Made by a program: the position numbers and the translations under genes | The notes under the pieces: generated by a model | Databases searched by the model: none | What the model saw: the letters and a program-made list of their open reading frames with translations, nothing else | What the model was told of the DNA's origin: nothing | Shown: one piece after another, positions 40,701 through 53,946 of the stretch | How the letters are laid out: each line of letters begins with the position of its first letter | Numbering within the stretch: the stretch's first letter is position 1 | DNA from: Hirudo medicinalis | Taxonomy: Eukaryota > Annelida > Clitellata > Hirudinida > Hirudinidae | Length of the DNA: 64,000 nucleotides | NCBI GenBank assembly: GCA_011800805.1 | Contig: MPNW01000241.1 | Location: forward strand, 54,628-118,627 | Direction of reading: 5' to 3'

Positions 40701-42716
40701 CGGGAATTGCAGACAACGAGATTGATTCTCTTGAGGTCGATGTATCTGTTGTAGAGCCTTCTAATTTCAAAGAGTATCCCATTCACAAGGATAATGTTGA
40801 TGATTTCTTGTGTGGAACTGGGATTTTGAAATCACACGAATCAGATGTGGAAATTGTTCATGACGAGGAACAATTTGATGTTGATGATTCTGAAGAGCCG
40901 AGCGAAATAAGCAAGCCTGTGGGTCCTGCTAAATTTGATGCTCTGGACATGATTTCTATTGTAGAAGATCCCAAGAAGAGTGAAACATCTGATGATAAGA
41001 AACAGAACATTGAAATCAGCCTAGACTACTTTGCCCAGGAAGGTAGTGTTGAAATTAAGGGCTGCATCCAGGGTATTGGGGATGTTGATCTGAGGAGACA
41101 TTTGGAGGAGGAGAAAAGTCCCTTGAGTGATGACCAAGTGTTTCAGATCAAGGATGAAAAAACTGATGATGTTGCCAGCCAGTTGATTGATTTTGAATCT
41201 TCTGCAAGTCCAGTTGGCACTTCATTGTTGAAGAAGGACAATGGAATTGATGACTTGGCTGCCATTTGTAGCGGAAATCCTTCCTCCAGCAGCGATAACT
41301 TTTGCTCTGAAAGCGCAGATTCCACTGTGGCTGTGGCTGGTTCAGTTTCTGAACCTCAGCAGCTGAGTGGAAGTGATGATGATAAATTAATGGCAAAAGG
41401 AGATTTCAACCAATTTTGTGGAGAAATTGCTGACCACCTAAGCATCATCAAAGAGCACAGAGATGCCATGCAGAAAGAACTTTCTGCAACGGACAAGGAT
41501 GTGGTTTTTTACAACAAGAATGTTGCCTTCCACAAGGAACAAGTGGATGAATTGTCAGAGGAGGATCAGGACGAACTGGAGACAATCTCGGAGCATCCAG
41601 AGATCGAGGAAGAAGAAGAATTGTTGATGACCAAAACTGATGCCACCCAAGATCAAAATACTCAGGCAGAATCTTTCAAAGCTGAAGCAAGTGAAGCCAA
41701 GCAGTTGATCGATTTAGATGAATTTATATCCAAGAATGTTGCACAAACTTTCCCTGATCCATTACAGTTTCTGAGTGGAAATGTAGTTTCTGCAGATCAG
41801 GATTCTTCCAAGGTTGATCCATTTGGAAAAATTGGGGAACATGTGAGTTCCTAGGACATCTTGAATTGCTAGAAAACCTTGAATTTCATTGCTTGCATTA
41901 AATTTATTGTAATACTTTGATGTTTTGATCTCAAATTATAAGTGCTTAGCTGCATCAGTCAGCTACAGGTAGATTTTGTTGACAAATTATTTACATTTGT
42001 ATTGAATCCCATTTAGTTTGTTAATTTTAAATTTATGCCCTTAAATTGTTTTTGAGGCTGTGGAGGATTTGTCACCTGAGGATGTTCCAGCCATCCATTC
42101 CTCCTCATTGGTTGATGAGTTGGTGGCAGCCTGGGGAGAACCAATGAAACTCCCTTCTCCAGAGAAGCCTAAGAAACTGAGCCTGAAGAAAGAAGGTGCA
42201 ACTCAGGAGGCCAACCCTCCAACTGCTGCTCCAATTGTGAGTGACCAGGCTGTGAAGAAGAAGAATGTTGCAACCAAAACTTCGGCACCGGGCGAAGCAG
42301 CAGGAAAGAATGTCAGAACCGTGAACAAGGTCAAGAGTGCAGCGGAGGAAAGAAGGAAGACCGACACGATCCAGAAACCGATTCCGATTTCGCACCCCTT
42401 CTTCACTGACGTGGCTTTCGTCTACGAGAAGGACGACGAGCGTCACGGCGGTTACAATGCCGACTTCTTCAAGAAGGTCCGCTCTCGCCACTACGTACTC
42501 AGCTCTGCTTGCCCCGATGTCCTCGATCATCTCTTGGATGCAAAGCAAACCTGGGAAGATCCCGAGGTGCCCGTCATCGTCGTCGTGATTAAGATGGATT
42601 GGCCGAAGGTTGAAGCTTGGATCGACTCGAAGAAGGCAGCCCTCGACAAGTTGAAGGTCACCATTCTGCCGGAAATCAATCAAAACATCTCCGATCTTCG
42701 CCTGCACACGATCTGA
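26054..42716 (+). CDS. MAP1: MAP1/Futsch-family microtubule-associated protein
   Basis: Four exons, 26054-26141, 37000-37089, 37482-41842 and 42057-42716, in consistent phase, give 1732 aa. Residues 1 to about 440 match the MAP1 N-terminal heavy-chain region: a first strand like LFLVVGKPTEDNEKH, then LKTWNEHL, LVVLYNP, a metallo-beta-lactamase-like fold segment and IYHKAGFGTLQLYPL. Residues about 442-665 are rich in Lys, Pro, Ala and Thr; residues about 666-1510 are very acidic, with a Glu run and a nine-residue repeat (about 940-984). The last exon ends with the MAP1 light-chain domain, including NADFFKKVRSRHYVLSS, that closes MAP1A, MAP1B and Futsch. The family binds and stabilises axonal microtubules and is cut into heavy and light chains; I infer the same. 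The protein is shorter than MAP1B or Futsch. The first intron is 10.9 kb. Confidence 0.92.
31381..31483 (+). repeat. Compound (TCC)n(TCA)n pyrimidine-rich tract
   Basis: About 45 bases of TCC/CTC units run straight into TCA units with short TCG and CAG interruptions. The first half is pure pyrimidine on the plus strand. In the three plus-strand frames it reads as Ser/Leu, Pro/His or similar homopolymers, which explains spurious open frames here. Confidence 0.95.
32449..32476 (+). repeat. (ATT)n microsatellite in MAP1 intron 1
   Basis: Directly follows a short ATG run, giving a compound ATG/ATT tract. Confidence 0.9.
40121..40255 (+). repeat. Five tandem 27-bp repeats inside the MAP1 coding exon
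   Basis: Copies start at 40121, 40148, 40175, 40202 and 40229. Copies 1-4 are identical, and copy 5 differs only in its final base. Each encodes the nine residues ECIEKDVIE, so the frame is preserved and the acidic region is extended by 45 residues. The near identity indicates a recent expansion. Confidence 0.97.
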
Positions 42717-43620
42717 GGAACAATCAATTTCAACTCGAGAGTTGTCCCGAGGCTTCCCTTTTTCTCTCCATTAATTTAACAACACAACATCTTTACAACT
42801 ATTATTCGAGTCGTTAACTTGGTCGAGCAGTATTTCAATTCAGAACGAGAAAAAGGTGATAGACCTTGCAGTGTATATCTTCAGACATTTTTGATAGCCT
42901 TTGCTTCGGAAGTTTGTGCCGCCTCTCACGATATCATGATTTATAAACAGGTTACTTCTGTAAATCCATGCTTTTGTGTGTGCTTGTGAGTTTTTCTATG
43001 CAACGCAAGAGAACTCTGTTGCGTCCGCCTCGGATGACGTTGCTTGCGTGCCATGGGAGCTATCGGGTCCATCACTTTGTTGCGCAACATCTTCCATATT
43101 TTTCCAGCTCATTTTTTATCACCTCATGTTGGCTTTTACTTTATTTTCTATCATTGCGTTTTTATTACTAAGTGCTGTGCTCATCAACTTCTCAAAGTTT
43201 GCCATGCATTTGCCTGTTCTAATTGATTTGTCGTAGTTTGTTCATAGCTGGTCTCCAAATTTTGTGCACTTTACGTGTTTTTGTTTTGGAGTTTTTGGAA
43301 AAACTTAACAAACGAGTCAACTTCCCAAAAAGTTTCCAATGAAGCTCCAGACTCAAAATCGTATCAGGAGTGAGTTTGTTTCCAACAAAGAAGCATGCAA
43401 TCATTTATTCACGCAAGCAGTATCGCACCAATACAAAGTTATCGCACCAATACAAAGCGCTCCTAAACTTTCAGTCCGTTTCGCGCACCACAAAGAAACA
43501 AATGTAAAAGCTACCATTCTCGATACCATCAGAAAGTCGGATGAAATTATAATAAAACTGAAGAATTAAAACTTATGCAGAACAAGAAACTGTCCTCTGT
43601 CTGAAGCAAATACTAGTGTT
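42717..43620. other. Convergent 3' regions of MAP1 and NCAPD2
   Basis: The 904 bases between two stop codons that face each other. There is an AATAAA on the plus strand at 43551-43556 for MAP1 and a TTTATT (AATAAA on minus) at 43404-43409 for NCAPD2. If both are used, the two 3' UTRs overlap by at least 150 bases. No further gene is seen. Confidence 0.5.
43421..43457 (+). repeat. Tandem duplicate of an 18-bp unit
   Basis: TATCGCACCAATACAAAG occurs at 43421-43438 and again at 43440-43457, period 19. It lies in the shared 3' flank of MAP1 and NCAPD2. Confidence 0.9.
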
Positions 43621-46600
43621 TCATTCGAATTCGAGGTCGTCGTCGCTCGAGCTGAAAACGACGGCAGTTTTCTTGGTCTGACGAATCGGTCTTTTGTCTG
43701 AGGACTTGCTGGAGTTTGTCGGCTTCTTTTTGTTTGTCCTTTCAATTTCCTCGTTGTCTTCTTCCTCGTCGTCAAATCGGAGTGATTTTGCGACAGTTTT
43801 ACGACGTTCTGAAATGACATGTTTCAAACTAAGGTGGTGAACTTCCTTCACAAGGTTGGGACGCTTCACAGCGTGGATTCGTTTGTAATGCAATACAGAG
43901 CATAAAATCAAAATAGTTTACAAACTACAAAATGAGGCACAAAATGAGATTTACCTTTGCGATTCTTTTTGCTTGCAGTCTGACTCTTTGTTTGCTTGCC
44001 CGAGGAGGCAATGAAGCTCCTGACGACATCATCATCATCGCTGTCTCCAGGATCATTATCACCGTTTCCTTTTTTCCTGTTGTGGTTGACAAGTCTGTCG
44101 CTAAATTCCTCTATAAAGGGCTGCGTTCAAAAGGAATTGTTGTCATTTATTTTAAATAAATGATCCACGAAGAATAAGCAAGTAGTTAGTTCAGAGGATT
44201 GCATTCATATTTCATAATTACTATCATCACACCAATATCAAGTCGAAGGTTACCTTAGCATCCTGCTTGACAAATTTCTTGGCATTGGACACGACAGTCT
44301 GCATGCAATCGAGCACGTAAGGGTCCTGGAGCTTGTCGGAGAAACAGGCAAAGTTCTCGTTGAGTTTCTTGATGCACTTCTCATTGGCTGGAAGGAGACT
44401 CAAGCAATAGGACAGATCCCTCCATTGCCTTTCGTGACTGTAAATTCAGTGAATTGTGAAAAATAATATGCAGTATGTTTGATAATATCATTTTATTGTG
44501 ACAGGTAATTGTATGATTTCAGAGAATTAACTAATAATAAAAATTAATTAATAATTAAGAAATAATGATGTAATAAACTTAAATTGAAAATTAGTCCTGC
44601 AAATTAAACCTTATCACTTAAATTCTGCATAAGATCAAAATATATGAAAGTATCCATGAAGATTTAGATAAATGGTTTGAACAACTAGAACAAAAACTCT
44701 TTCAACTGACACTGTTGCTCTCATCCTGTGGCACAACTTCTCACAAAGACTTTCTGACTGCTTCTCCTTCTCGATGAACGACACCAGGAACCTGGAAATG
44801 GTGGAAAAGACTTTGGCATCACCAGATTGGCCAGTTAGTTCTGATTCCTTATAAATTCTCTAATGCTATCCAATGAAGCCTTGCCTTTTTTTAGTCCGAA
44901 TGCAGAGAATAAATACATTCCACTAAACTTCAACATAATTATCATAAAACAAAAGCAGAAGCATGAACAAACTTCATGATTGGCTGGAACTGTTCTTCAG
45001 CAACGGAGGACTCGGGATCTGAAAGACGACTGACGATGTCTGGAAGGATGTTGTAAATGGCATTTGCCTGAGAAAAATATCAATCAATAGCTCAGTCTAT
45101 GACCAGAATTGCATAAAATATAATAATGACATTTGTTATATGTTTTAGAAACAATACATTCTGAGTTGTGATAATGCAACATGATTACATAAGTGCTACA
45201 TTGCAGTAAAAATGACAGCTCAATATTATCAACAAACATGATAATTGCAAAACGACACCAGTTTGTAAAAAGACGATGTCAGATGAGTCTTGCAAGTGTG
45301 AACATGTTCAAGAAACACGTCTAAACAATAATCTTTCTTCACCTTCCTGGCAAACTCGGTGAAAAACATCTTGGCAGTGTAGGAGATGCTCGGATCATCA
45401 TCAAGAATGCAGAGGGCAATCTCACTTATCTGACCTTTGACCTTGATCATGTCATTGAGGATGAGCTGTGTCAGGATTTGAAGGGTGCTGAGGCGGACAT
45501 CCATCGATCTGTCTCTCAATCTGCGATGAAAAGTGCCACCAACTGATTACAAATTACATTAATGAATTTACTGTCGCTAAAAGTAACGACAACATCCAGA
45601 AAATGGTTTCCATTGATCGTAATTGACATTAATGCTTTTAACATCATTAAAAATAAGGACAACGAAATAATGCTCACCTGTTGTAGATGTTGGCCGTCCA
45701 GGGTTCGAGCTGATTGGGGAACCTCGATGCGAGGTCGCCGATGCCGATGATGGTGTTGGAGCGGACGATCGGGTTGTTGGACTTCTCGAGGATGGTGAAG
45801 AGCAGACGAAGGTGGGCCTCGCAATATTCCGAGCTGGAAACAAATCATTCCAAATGTCATCCCATAAAAAAGGAGAGAAACTCTCATTCCAAGAATATTA
45901 TTCATAAGGATGTATGAATATTAACAAAAAAAAGAGAAAATATCTTAGAATGACTTTAGACTCAGAAAGAAAAATTAGTGTAAAGAGGATAAGGGTAAAT
46001 ACTTTTGGATTCAAAATTTAGCTTTAAAATCATTGAGATTAATAACTGTTGAATAATAATTAGTAAGCATGAATAAATAATTAGGAGTGTGAATAATTAG
46101 TTGAGATTATGACTAATCCTACCTGACGGCCATGAGCTTGACAAGAGCCAAGGCAGACACGGCACTAAGTGCCGGGTCAGAGAACTTCACCTGGTTGGAG
46201 CACACCGTCACTATGATGGGCTCCATGAGGCTCAGAAGATTCTTGCCGCCTATCAACAAACGAGGTGCTTGAGATACTTGAGGTAATCGTAACTAATTAA
46301 ACATAATTAGCATAATCCATTCACAAACTTATTACATTAGTTGCTAGTGTAAAATTGTGAAATAATTTATGCGGATATGATTGTAACGCAAAGATTGCTT
46401 TAATCGAGATGAGTCGACAAGAAATGCTAACCTGTGACGATCTCTCGCTCGATGACTTTTTTGATGAACTCTGCATCGGCATCCTCGGCCACATTGCCGA
46501 CCAATCCCAACTCATCTTCGATGGTTCGCTGCTCGTCCCTCTGAATTTAAAAGAAAACATCACACACACGACTCAAACAATGACACTTGTAATCGATGTC

Positions 46601-49600
46601 AATGCGTGCGATCCAATTAATAGATACCGAATTAGCATATATTATGCAGAAGATTTGAATAATGCAATTAATCCATCATCAACATCATCATCACAATAGG
46701 CTTACGTCCGCATCTTCATTACCTTCATGCATCGAGCCATGCAAACCTACCTTAGTCCTTGCAGATCCAGAGGCAGAGGCACTTTGCATGGAAGCCATGG
46801 ACTTTCTGTTGTCACACTTGGGCAACTTTTCATGCTTCCTTTGCTGTCTCTTCATCTCTGCAAAGACCACCACATCCAGGTAGATCAGCTGCTGAACTGC
46901 TACATGGCTGCAGGTGGAGAGGAATCTTGTCAGGTACTCGCTGGGACAGAGCTGCTGTTGTTTTGATTGTCTTTGTGATGGTTGTTGTGAGTCTTCGAGG
47001 TCCAGAATGTCGTCAATGAAGTTGGGAGGAGGAGTGTTGCCGTCGGTTTCGACCAGGGTGCAGTTCACATCCTCTGTTGGAATAATGAAAATGTCAAACA
47101 CTTCTTCAATGGAGAAGAGCTTTCTAACATCTTATAAAGGCTCTTGCTTCGTTTGTATTTTGCCATATACAAATATAGTAACCGAACCATAACGACAATA
47201 TCGAACCATTAATAAATCAGTAAATTATGAATGCCATTGATCGAACCTCTACTGCACTTGCTCAGGATTTCAATCTGCCCGAGAATAATGTCCGTGCAGA
47301 TGGAGTCGGGTCTCTCCGCCAGTTTGTAGATGGCAGTGATGGCTCTTTCCACCATCGGAACAAAGTTCGGCCTCTCCACCTTTGTGATTCCTGGAAAGAA
47401 ATATCACCACCACCATCATCAACATCATCAGCATAAATTATGCACAAATTGAATGACTTTTCAATGTATACCTTGGCTGATGATTTCAGTGAGATTCTGA
47501 AAGATTTCATGTTCGTTGGGCAGAAGGTTTGGTATGTCGTCCATGGAATTGTTCTGAAACCAAACAATTTACAGTGAAAAAATTAAGCAGTCAAAATGTA
47601 AGCACTTAATTATTTAATTTGAATTTCAGGAAAATCAAATTTTTTCAAAATGTCTATCATGACAATGGCTACCTTGGATGCAAGTTTCATGAGCACGAGG
47701 CATGTCTCCATGACGACCAAGTAATCCTGATTTTGCAGTCCATCTGAGATCAGGATGTCCATGTTTGCCTCCAACATCTCAACCTGCTCACTGGAATGGG
47801 AAATAATGGTGATGACAATGATGATGATGATGTCTTAGAAAGCAGTAGCAGGATATTATATTCATTACAAATATGTTGTTGATGATGTAGCAAGCATGTG
47901 CTAAATCTTTTTCATGAACTGAGAATCAAATTTACTTACAATGTTTTTAAATGTTTTAAGCTAAAATACTAATTGATGTCAGTTTTTATATTACAAGTAA
48001 TTAAAGGTCCACTTCAAGGTCGTACTTCAGAGATGATAAACTTAACCACTACAAACACAACATCTTATCTCCTTAACCACATCACTCCAACCTTGCTATA
48101 AACCCAATGAGTTCAAGGGTGGCCTTGGATTCCTGTGCTGTTGTTGAAGCAATTTTAAAAGTGAATTTCTGCCAGAGTATCCTTGTGACTTCCTCGCTCA
48201 ACAGGTCGCACCTCACAAACTCTTGAATCTGTTCAGAACACAAGCTCATACTAAAATTACTAGCTTATACTGCTAAACACTAAAATTTCAAATTGTTGAC
48301 AAAGTAATAGAGTCTGTGGCACTATGCAAAATGAACTAGATTTACATAAATATCATGCTTAACATACAGGTCAATAATGCAACAATAATAATAAATAAGA
48401 GTCATGACATAATTAGAATCACATTCAACCAACCAGTTCTCTCAGGGCCTCCTTATCACCCAATGTCCTGGCAGTGTTGGCCAATGCAATCAAAGAAGTC
48501 ACCACATGCATTGCCTTAGACCTACATGACATTGCACACGAATAATTACTGCCAGTCATTTATACATTTATTGTTTAAAAATAGTAGTTTGTGCTGGAGA
48601 ATTTCAAAACATGAAGCAAATAAAATATTAATTCAAAAAATAAACCAAACTCATGTCGCAATTTCGGTCAACAATGTTGACTCAACATTTGAAGCCCATA
48701 ACATCGACCACATGTAAATAAACTCACATCCTGGCATCGTGTGTGGGCTCGAGATAAATTCCTTTGTATGCAGCAACAACTGCATCTTTAACTTCCTTCT
48801 CCTTTGAAAAGATCAGTGGGAGCATCGACCTCACTCCCATTATGCACTCCTTCATTCCTGCCTAAGTACCATATTAATTAGCATATTATAATTAACTGGT
48901 AAATTAGAATCCATTAAGCTAAATCTACTACTTCTAAATAAATAAAACTGTTTTTTTATGACAACCTTTACAAATCCAACCACTTAGGACAACAAGTTCT
49001 GCTGCCGAATATTAACGAGCGGCACGTCGCCCGTGATTGGTCGTTCTAAAAATAAGATGCTCACCTCGTATCCAGTCATGAGAAACTCGATGGCTTCGGT
49101 GACATCAGAGGCGACCTTTGAACCCAACCTGAGACTGATCAGTGAGATGCTTCTTCGCGACTCTGTGATGAATGCTATGGAGGACTGAAACATTTATTTT
49201 TAGAAATTGAATTAAGTTAAATTATCAATATATTTAATTAACAATTTATTTCATCGATGCCAGATCTACATAAAATATATGTTAAGTTAGCACTTTAATA
49301 AACAACAGGTAACAACTCAACAGTAGAGTAAGCAACTAAAAGATATTTTCAAACTCCATTTTGTTTGTCGTTGAAGACCGACCGACCTTCAGGTAATCGA
49401 TGAGCGTCTTCAATCGTTCATACTCGGCATCGACTTCTCCGTCGTCCTTTTCATTTCCGACCTCGGTCTCAAACATGTCTTCGGTCGTGTCCATTCTTTC
49501 CGTTTCACCTGGAGCTAGCAAAATGTTAATGTGGACAAAAATTTAGCTGTTGCTAAAGTTAGCTTCTCTTGTGGTTAATATAAACTTGAAATCATTTGCA

Positions 49601-50750
49601 TGATGTGGTCAGTTGTATTACAATATATATTCAAACTTATATATATATATATATATGTATAAGTAACAACAGCAATAATAATAATAATAATAATAATAAT
49701 AATCATCATCATCCTCACCATCTCCCTCTTGTTCCACCTCAGTGGCTTCAGGAAGGATTCCTCTCCTCCTCATCTTTTCCAATTCCAGTTGCTTCAACTT
49801 TGCAAGCTCCTTTGCCAGGTTCTTTTGGAGGCCTTCAGCATTCAGCTGACATGCAGTTATAACAATAACAGTAACAGTAATAACAACAACAATTATAATC
49901 ACATAATAACTAATAACCTCAGATGGCATCAACAATGACATTAACAAATTAAAGAGTCAGAGGTCATTTGGATCATTGAAATGAAGTACTCAATTGACCT
50001 TAAGAGTGACGTCATTGGCCTTGATGAGTTTGATGATGGTCTGCACTGCATACTTGCGCACATTGCTCGACTTGTCTTGGATTCGCCCGTTGATGAGAGG
50101 GAGCAACACTGAGAAGTGGGAGACGAGTTCCAACTGGAAAGATGCAATCATCATCATCAATGCCATCATTATTTTCAAAGCAATCATTATCATCAGCATT
50201 GACATAACCAACAATCATATAAATCTCTTTTTATAACAAACTGAATATTCTCATTCACATAATCGCCTGTTTTATCTTACTTGTGCTTAATATTCACAAC
50301 TGAATTACTTTACGACTGAAATTGTTTTTGTGTTCATCACTCACCTCACAAGTGATTGTGCGACTTAATAAACAACAATAATCACAAAGAAGCAGGTCAA
50401 TCGAGTACCTGCTCCTCGACAAGCATCTGCCATATTTGAAGCACTCGACTCCTCACGAAAGCATTGACATCGTGAAGGTGTTCCTGGAATGACGATGATG
50501 ATGATGATTCAAGTGCTAAAATCACAATCACTAACATCTCCTGTTATTTAATAATATCAATAATTCAACAGTTTTACAATGACATAAATTGTGACTATCA
50601 AAACAGGTAAAACACATTCAGTGAAGTCTAAATATGAATAAATTTAACAAAACTAAATGCAGGTTAGCTCGGGCGATTGCGGTAGCATGGCACCTCACAA
50701 ATGATCCAAACGCCACCGATGCTTAAGCTCAATAAGCTATATAAATACAC

Positions 50751-50784
<34 letters not shown>

Positions 50785-53700
50785 ATCTTATCAACTGATG
50801 AAAAATCTTTAACCTGAAGATGATTAAGGAATTGTCCCCTGGTGGTTTTCATGGCCGAGTCGAGTTCTTCGCTGTTCATCAGTCGAATCAACAGTTCGCC
50901 GAAAACACCGAGAATGCTGTTCCTCATCGTGTACGACTGCAAGGGTTGATTTCAATGGTTAATAAATGGTTAATGTGTTTGTTTATCTTAATGATAAATA
51001 AGAATTAAAATATATCTTAGCAATAAAACTAAGCAAAAATGAAAATATCCGTCGATGAACATGAAAAGATTATGCTGATGAAATTGTAATGAGTAATAAT
51101 GATAAATTATTAAGTTGCACTGACTTCTTCCTCGAGCAGGTGCATGACCTCTGCGATGGAGGGAAGGACGTGGTCGGGCACAGTCCTGCTCAGTTCGTAG
51201 AGGAAGCTCGAGAAGCATTTCGAGCAGGTAGAGTCTCGGGAAAGTTCCTTTGTGTCAATCCTTCCTATTTCCCTGGAGTAGTTGAGGGTCGATGAATGAA
51301 TGAATGAATGAATTAATTAATTAATTAATGAAATATGTTTAAATTGAAATCAACCAATCAACGGATGATTTCCAAATCATTTGTAAAAGTTCAAATGTTA
51401 ACCTGGAAATGTCAAAGAAATGCAGCAATTCAAAGAACTTTTATGAAGTTTTTTTTGCAAATAGACAAACCGAAGTTCAAATGACGAATCAATTTGATAA
51501 ATTAACCAAGCAATCAAATCATTTGAGAAGCGACCAAACGATCCTCTTCGCTGACCTCATGATCTCCCCAACGATGGCCTTAGCTCCGTACTTCTCGGAA
51601 ATGACGGCGACCCCCTGCGCCAGAGGTGCGACGAGTTGTTCGTTCTGCTGCAGCAACTGAAGCAACTTCACAACGCAGCCTACAAGAACGACGAGTCAAA
51701 CAATCATTTGGTCGAGATGTAAATATGTTTATAGGACGTCGATAGTATTGCTGGATTGAATCTTGCTCCACTATATTGTCGATCGTGGTACAAAGACCGT
51801 GTGACCGTGTCACCAAATGCACTAAAGGAATAACGAGCGAAGCGGCGAGAGTTTGGCATCGAAGATGCGAGCGGCTCGGAATAAAATAAATGCGCAAAGC
51901 CTTCGATTTTTACTTCCGCTGCATTTAGAAGTGTTTAGAAGCTCGAAGGATCGACGACTCACTGAAGCAATGTCCGTGTTTGTTGACCATGATTCCGAGG
52001 ACGTGGAAAATGTAGTCCCTCGTCGACTTGGACTTCGCCTGGTGGCACGTCTCGAGGATTCTGTAGCAGATTCCTGTCACCAGACTGTGGCAAGTAATGT
52101 TTAAAAATACTTGCCATGAAATAGTTATGAAAAGCATAAACAACAAAATGCATGAATTGCAATAAATCTGATTTTTTTTAACTCTTCTTTAAACCTTTCA
52201 ATGCAAGAATAACAATCATGGTTATCATCTCGTAACAGGAACAAATACAATTTATTTATTTAAAATAATTAAGGCAAGATAAGACTGCAACCAATCATCA
52301 TTTAACGTTTTGAGATATTTCATCATCTCGGCCATCACTCACGCTATAAACTCCTCCTCCAGGATGGGCGGGTCATAAAGTCTCTCCACCTTCAGTTGCA
52401 CGAGTTGTAAGATTGCCTTCACGCCCGACTCCCTTTCGGACTCCCAGAGATCCACGAGGGAGGATGACTTGGAAGCACCTTTCTTCTTGAAGGACTGGTT
52501 CGTTGGAGACAAGAAATTGTTTTGACAGTGAACTGCGATAGTTGCTGGAATTATCTTTAAAAGCATGACGACCGCAGCCATCAAACCATTACATTAAAAC
52601 AAGCAATTATGTTTTGCTTTGTCACATTATTGATCAATAATGTAATTAGAACTTTCATTTTGCACCTTCATTCATCTCATTGAGAAATGTTCTTTAACAA
52701 TCAAAGTTAATTTATGCTAAAAAAACAAAACAAACCTTGCTGGCGTTGTTGCGCGTCATGGCGGCCTGTGCCTCGGATTCGAACTTTTCCACGAAGAGGC
52801 CGAGGACGTAACACGACATTTTCACCATGTTGAGCTGCTTGCCGCTCTCGTCCGCTCCCAATTTGTCCGCCTCGAGAAGGTCGAGCAGGGAGGTCGTCAG
52901 CGATGACATCACTAATGGGAGGAGTTAAACCATTAACAACGAGACTTTTATTTCTATTATTAGACAGGCACAGATGACTGATGCAGTTAAGTTTGGTTAA
53001 TGTGTTATTAAGTCCTTGTCAGTTTTATTGCCACCAAACATTTTATTAATAAATAAACCTAGCCACCCCGCCCTTGGGTACGCTATATAAGTGGTAGAGC
53101 AGTTAAAAAGTGCCTTCGTGGACTCATAAGGCAATAAAAATTCTGCAATACACAAATAATTCTTGATGTTTTGAATTATACTCAAACATAAAAGTTTTGA
53201 TTAGCTGCTGATATTTACATTGAATTATAAACAAATTATTCATAAAAATTATGATGGTAAACCTGCTCATGACAATGATTGAAATGACACACAACAAACA
53301 GCACAAATTTACTCAAAGATTACATTCCATGCTTGATTAACAAACAAAACACTAAAACTGAATAGTGCTTGAAAAGTCTTAGGTCTTATTACAAAAGTCT
53401 TATTGATCAACTTGAAACACATTACTGCTTGTCATTGACAAAATTAGTCTATGGAGATGCTTGGCTATATGAATTTGCTTATTATCTCAAACACCATTAT
53501 TAAGTGAATAATATCTGCTAGCTTGTTAAGCAATGGACGTGGTTCACCTTTCAAAATTAACTTCCATCCCCCTGAAGTTACATCCGATTCGATCATGTGA
53601 AAATGCCTGCAGTTATGAACATGTAATCAGTCCAGTTTACAAACTCTTTTAAATACGTTCAACCTTAAAAATCAAAAAACTAACTCTATGATGCTATAAA

Positions 53701-53946
53701 AGGAATCGAAATGAGTCAGGATTATCTCATGTTTTTTCGTTTTGAATTCATTCTCTGCACCTTATGAAACCAATGTTATTGAATACAAATAAATTCATAA
53801 ACACAATTAAAAAGAAAAGCATCACTTTTAAGTTGAAAAGGCAGTCTCCTGGCAGGGAGAACTTCCTCGACTGCATAATCCTTTACGTTAGTTTTCTTAA
53901 GGAGGTCTTCCTTTGAGACAGGAATCACAAATTCAAAGTTCGACAT
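43621..53946 (-). CDS. NCAPD2: Condensin complex subunit 1 (NCAPD2/CAP-D2)
   Basis: Thirty exons in consistent phase, 1329 aa (human about 1400). From 5' to 3', upper ends: 53946, 53760, 53606, 52911, 52494, 52084, 51679, 51272, 50936, 50483, 50133, 49845, 49508, 49184, 48861, 48521, 48228, 47790, 47553, 47390, 47073, 46540, 46249, 45833, 45520, 45067, 44791, 44437, 44120, 43808; lower ends: 53826, 53685, 53548, 52736, 52343, 51963, 51556, 51125, 50814, 50409, 49999, 49719, 49387, 49065, 48728, 48434, 48092, 47673, 47472, 47247, 46751, 46432, 46123, 45678, 45343, 44973, 44711, 44254, 43955, 43621. HEAT-repeat blocks match CAP-D2 throughout: GAKAIVGEIMREIGR, HDVNAFVRSRVLQ, NPIVRSNTIIGIGDLA, MIKVKGQISEIALCI, NAIYNILPDIVSRLSDPE. 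The tail ends VVFSSSDDD, like the human phospho-acidic end. It is the HEAT subunit of condensin I, needed for mitotic chromosome compaction. An in-frame ATG at 53988 exists, but MSNFEF at 53946 aligns with the family. Confidence 0.95.
49673..49712 (+). repeat. (AAT)n(ATC)n next to an NCAPD2 splice donor
   Basis: The tract ends about six bases from the donor of NCAPD2 exon 49719-49845 (minus strand). An AT run at about 49638-49656 lies just beyond. Read on the minus strand the intron starts GTGAGG and continues as GAT then ATT units. Confidence 0.9.
50649..50783 (+). mobile_element. tRNA-derived SINE, copy 2, with (ATT)n tail
   Basis: Lies in an NCAPD2 intron, antisense to the gene. It begins ACTAAAT and GCAGGTT, has box A-like TTAGCTCGGGCGATTG and box B-like GATCCAAACGCC, then GCTATATAAATACACTTA and a tail of about 11 ATT units. 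Start, box order and the TACACTTA end match the copy at 24948-25090. Confidence 0.55.
51293..51330 (+). repeat. (TGAA)n(TTAA)n tetranucleotide repeat
   Basis: Five TGAA units pass into four to five TTAA units in an NCAPD2 intron, about 20 bases beyond the acceptor of exon 51125-51272. Confidence 0.9.

Noticed and set aside
37499..40786. Several long antisense and out-of-frame open frames within the MAP1 exon
   Set aside because: They mirror the codon bias and acidic repeats of the MAP1 frame and have no family motifs.
43339..43569. 76-codon open frame between MAP1 and NCAPD2
   Set aside because: It lies in the likely 3' UTRs, includes the duplicated 18-mer and has no family motif.
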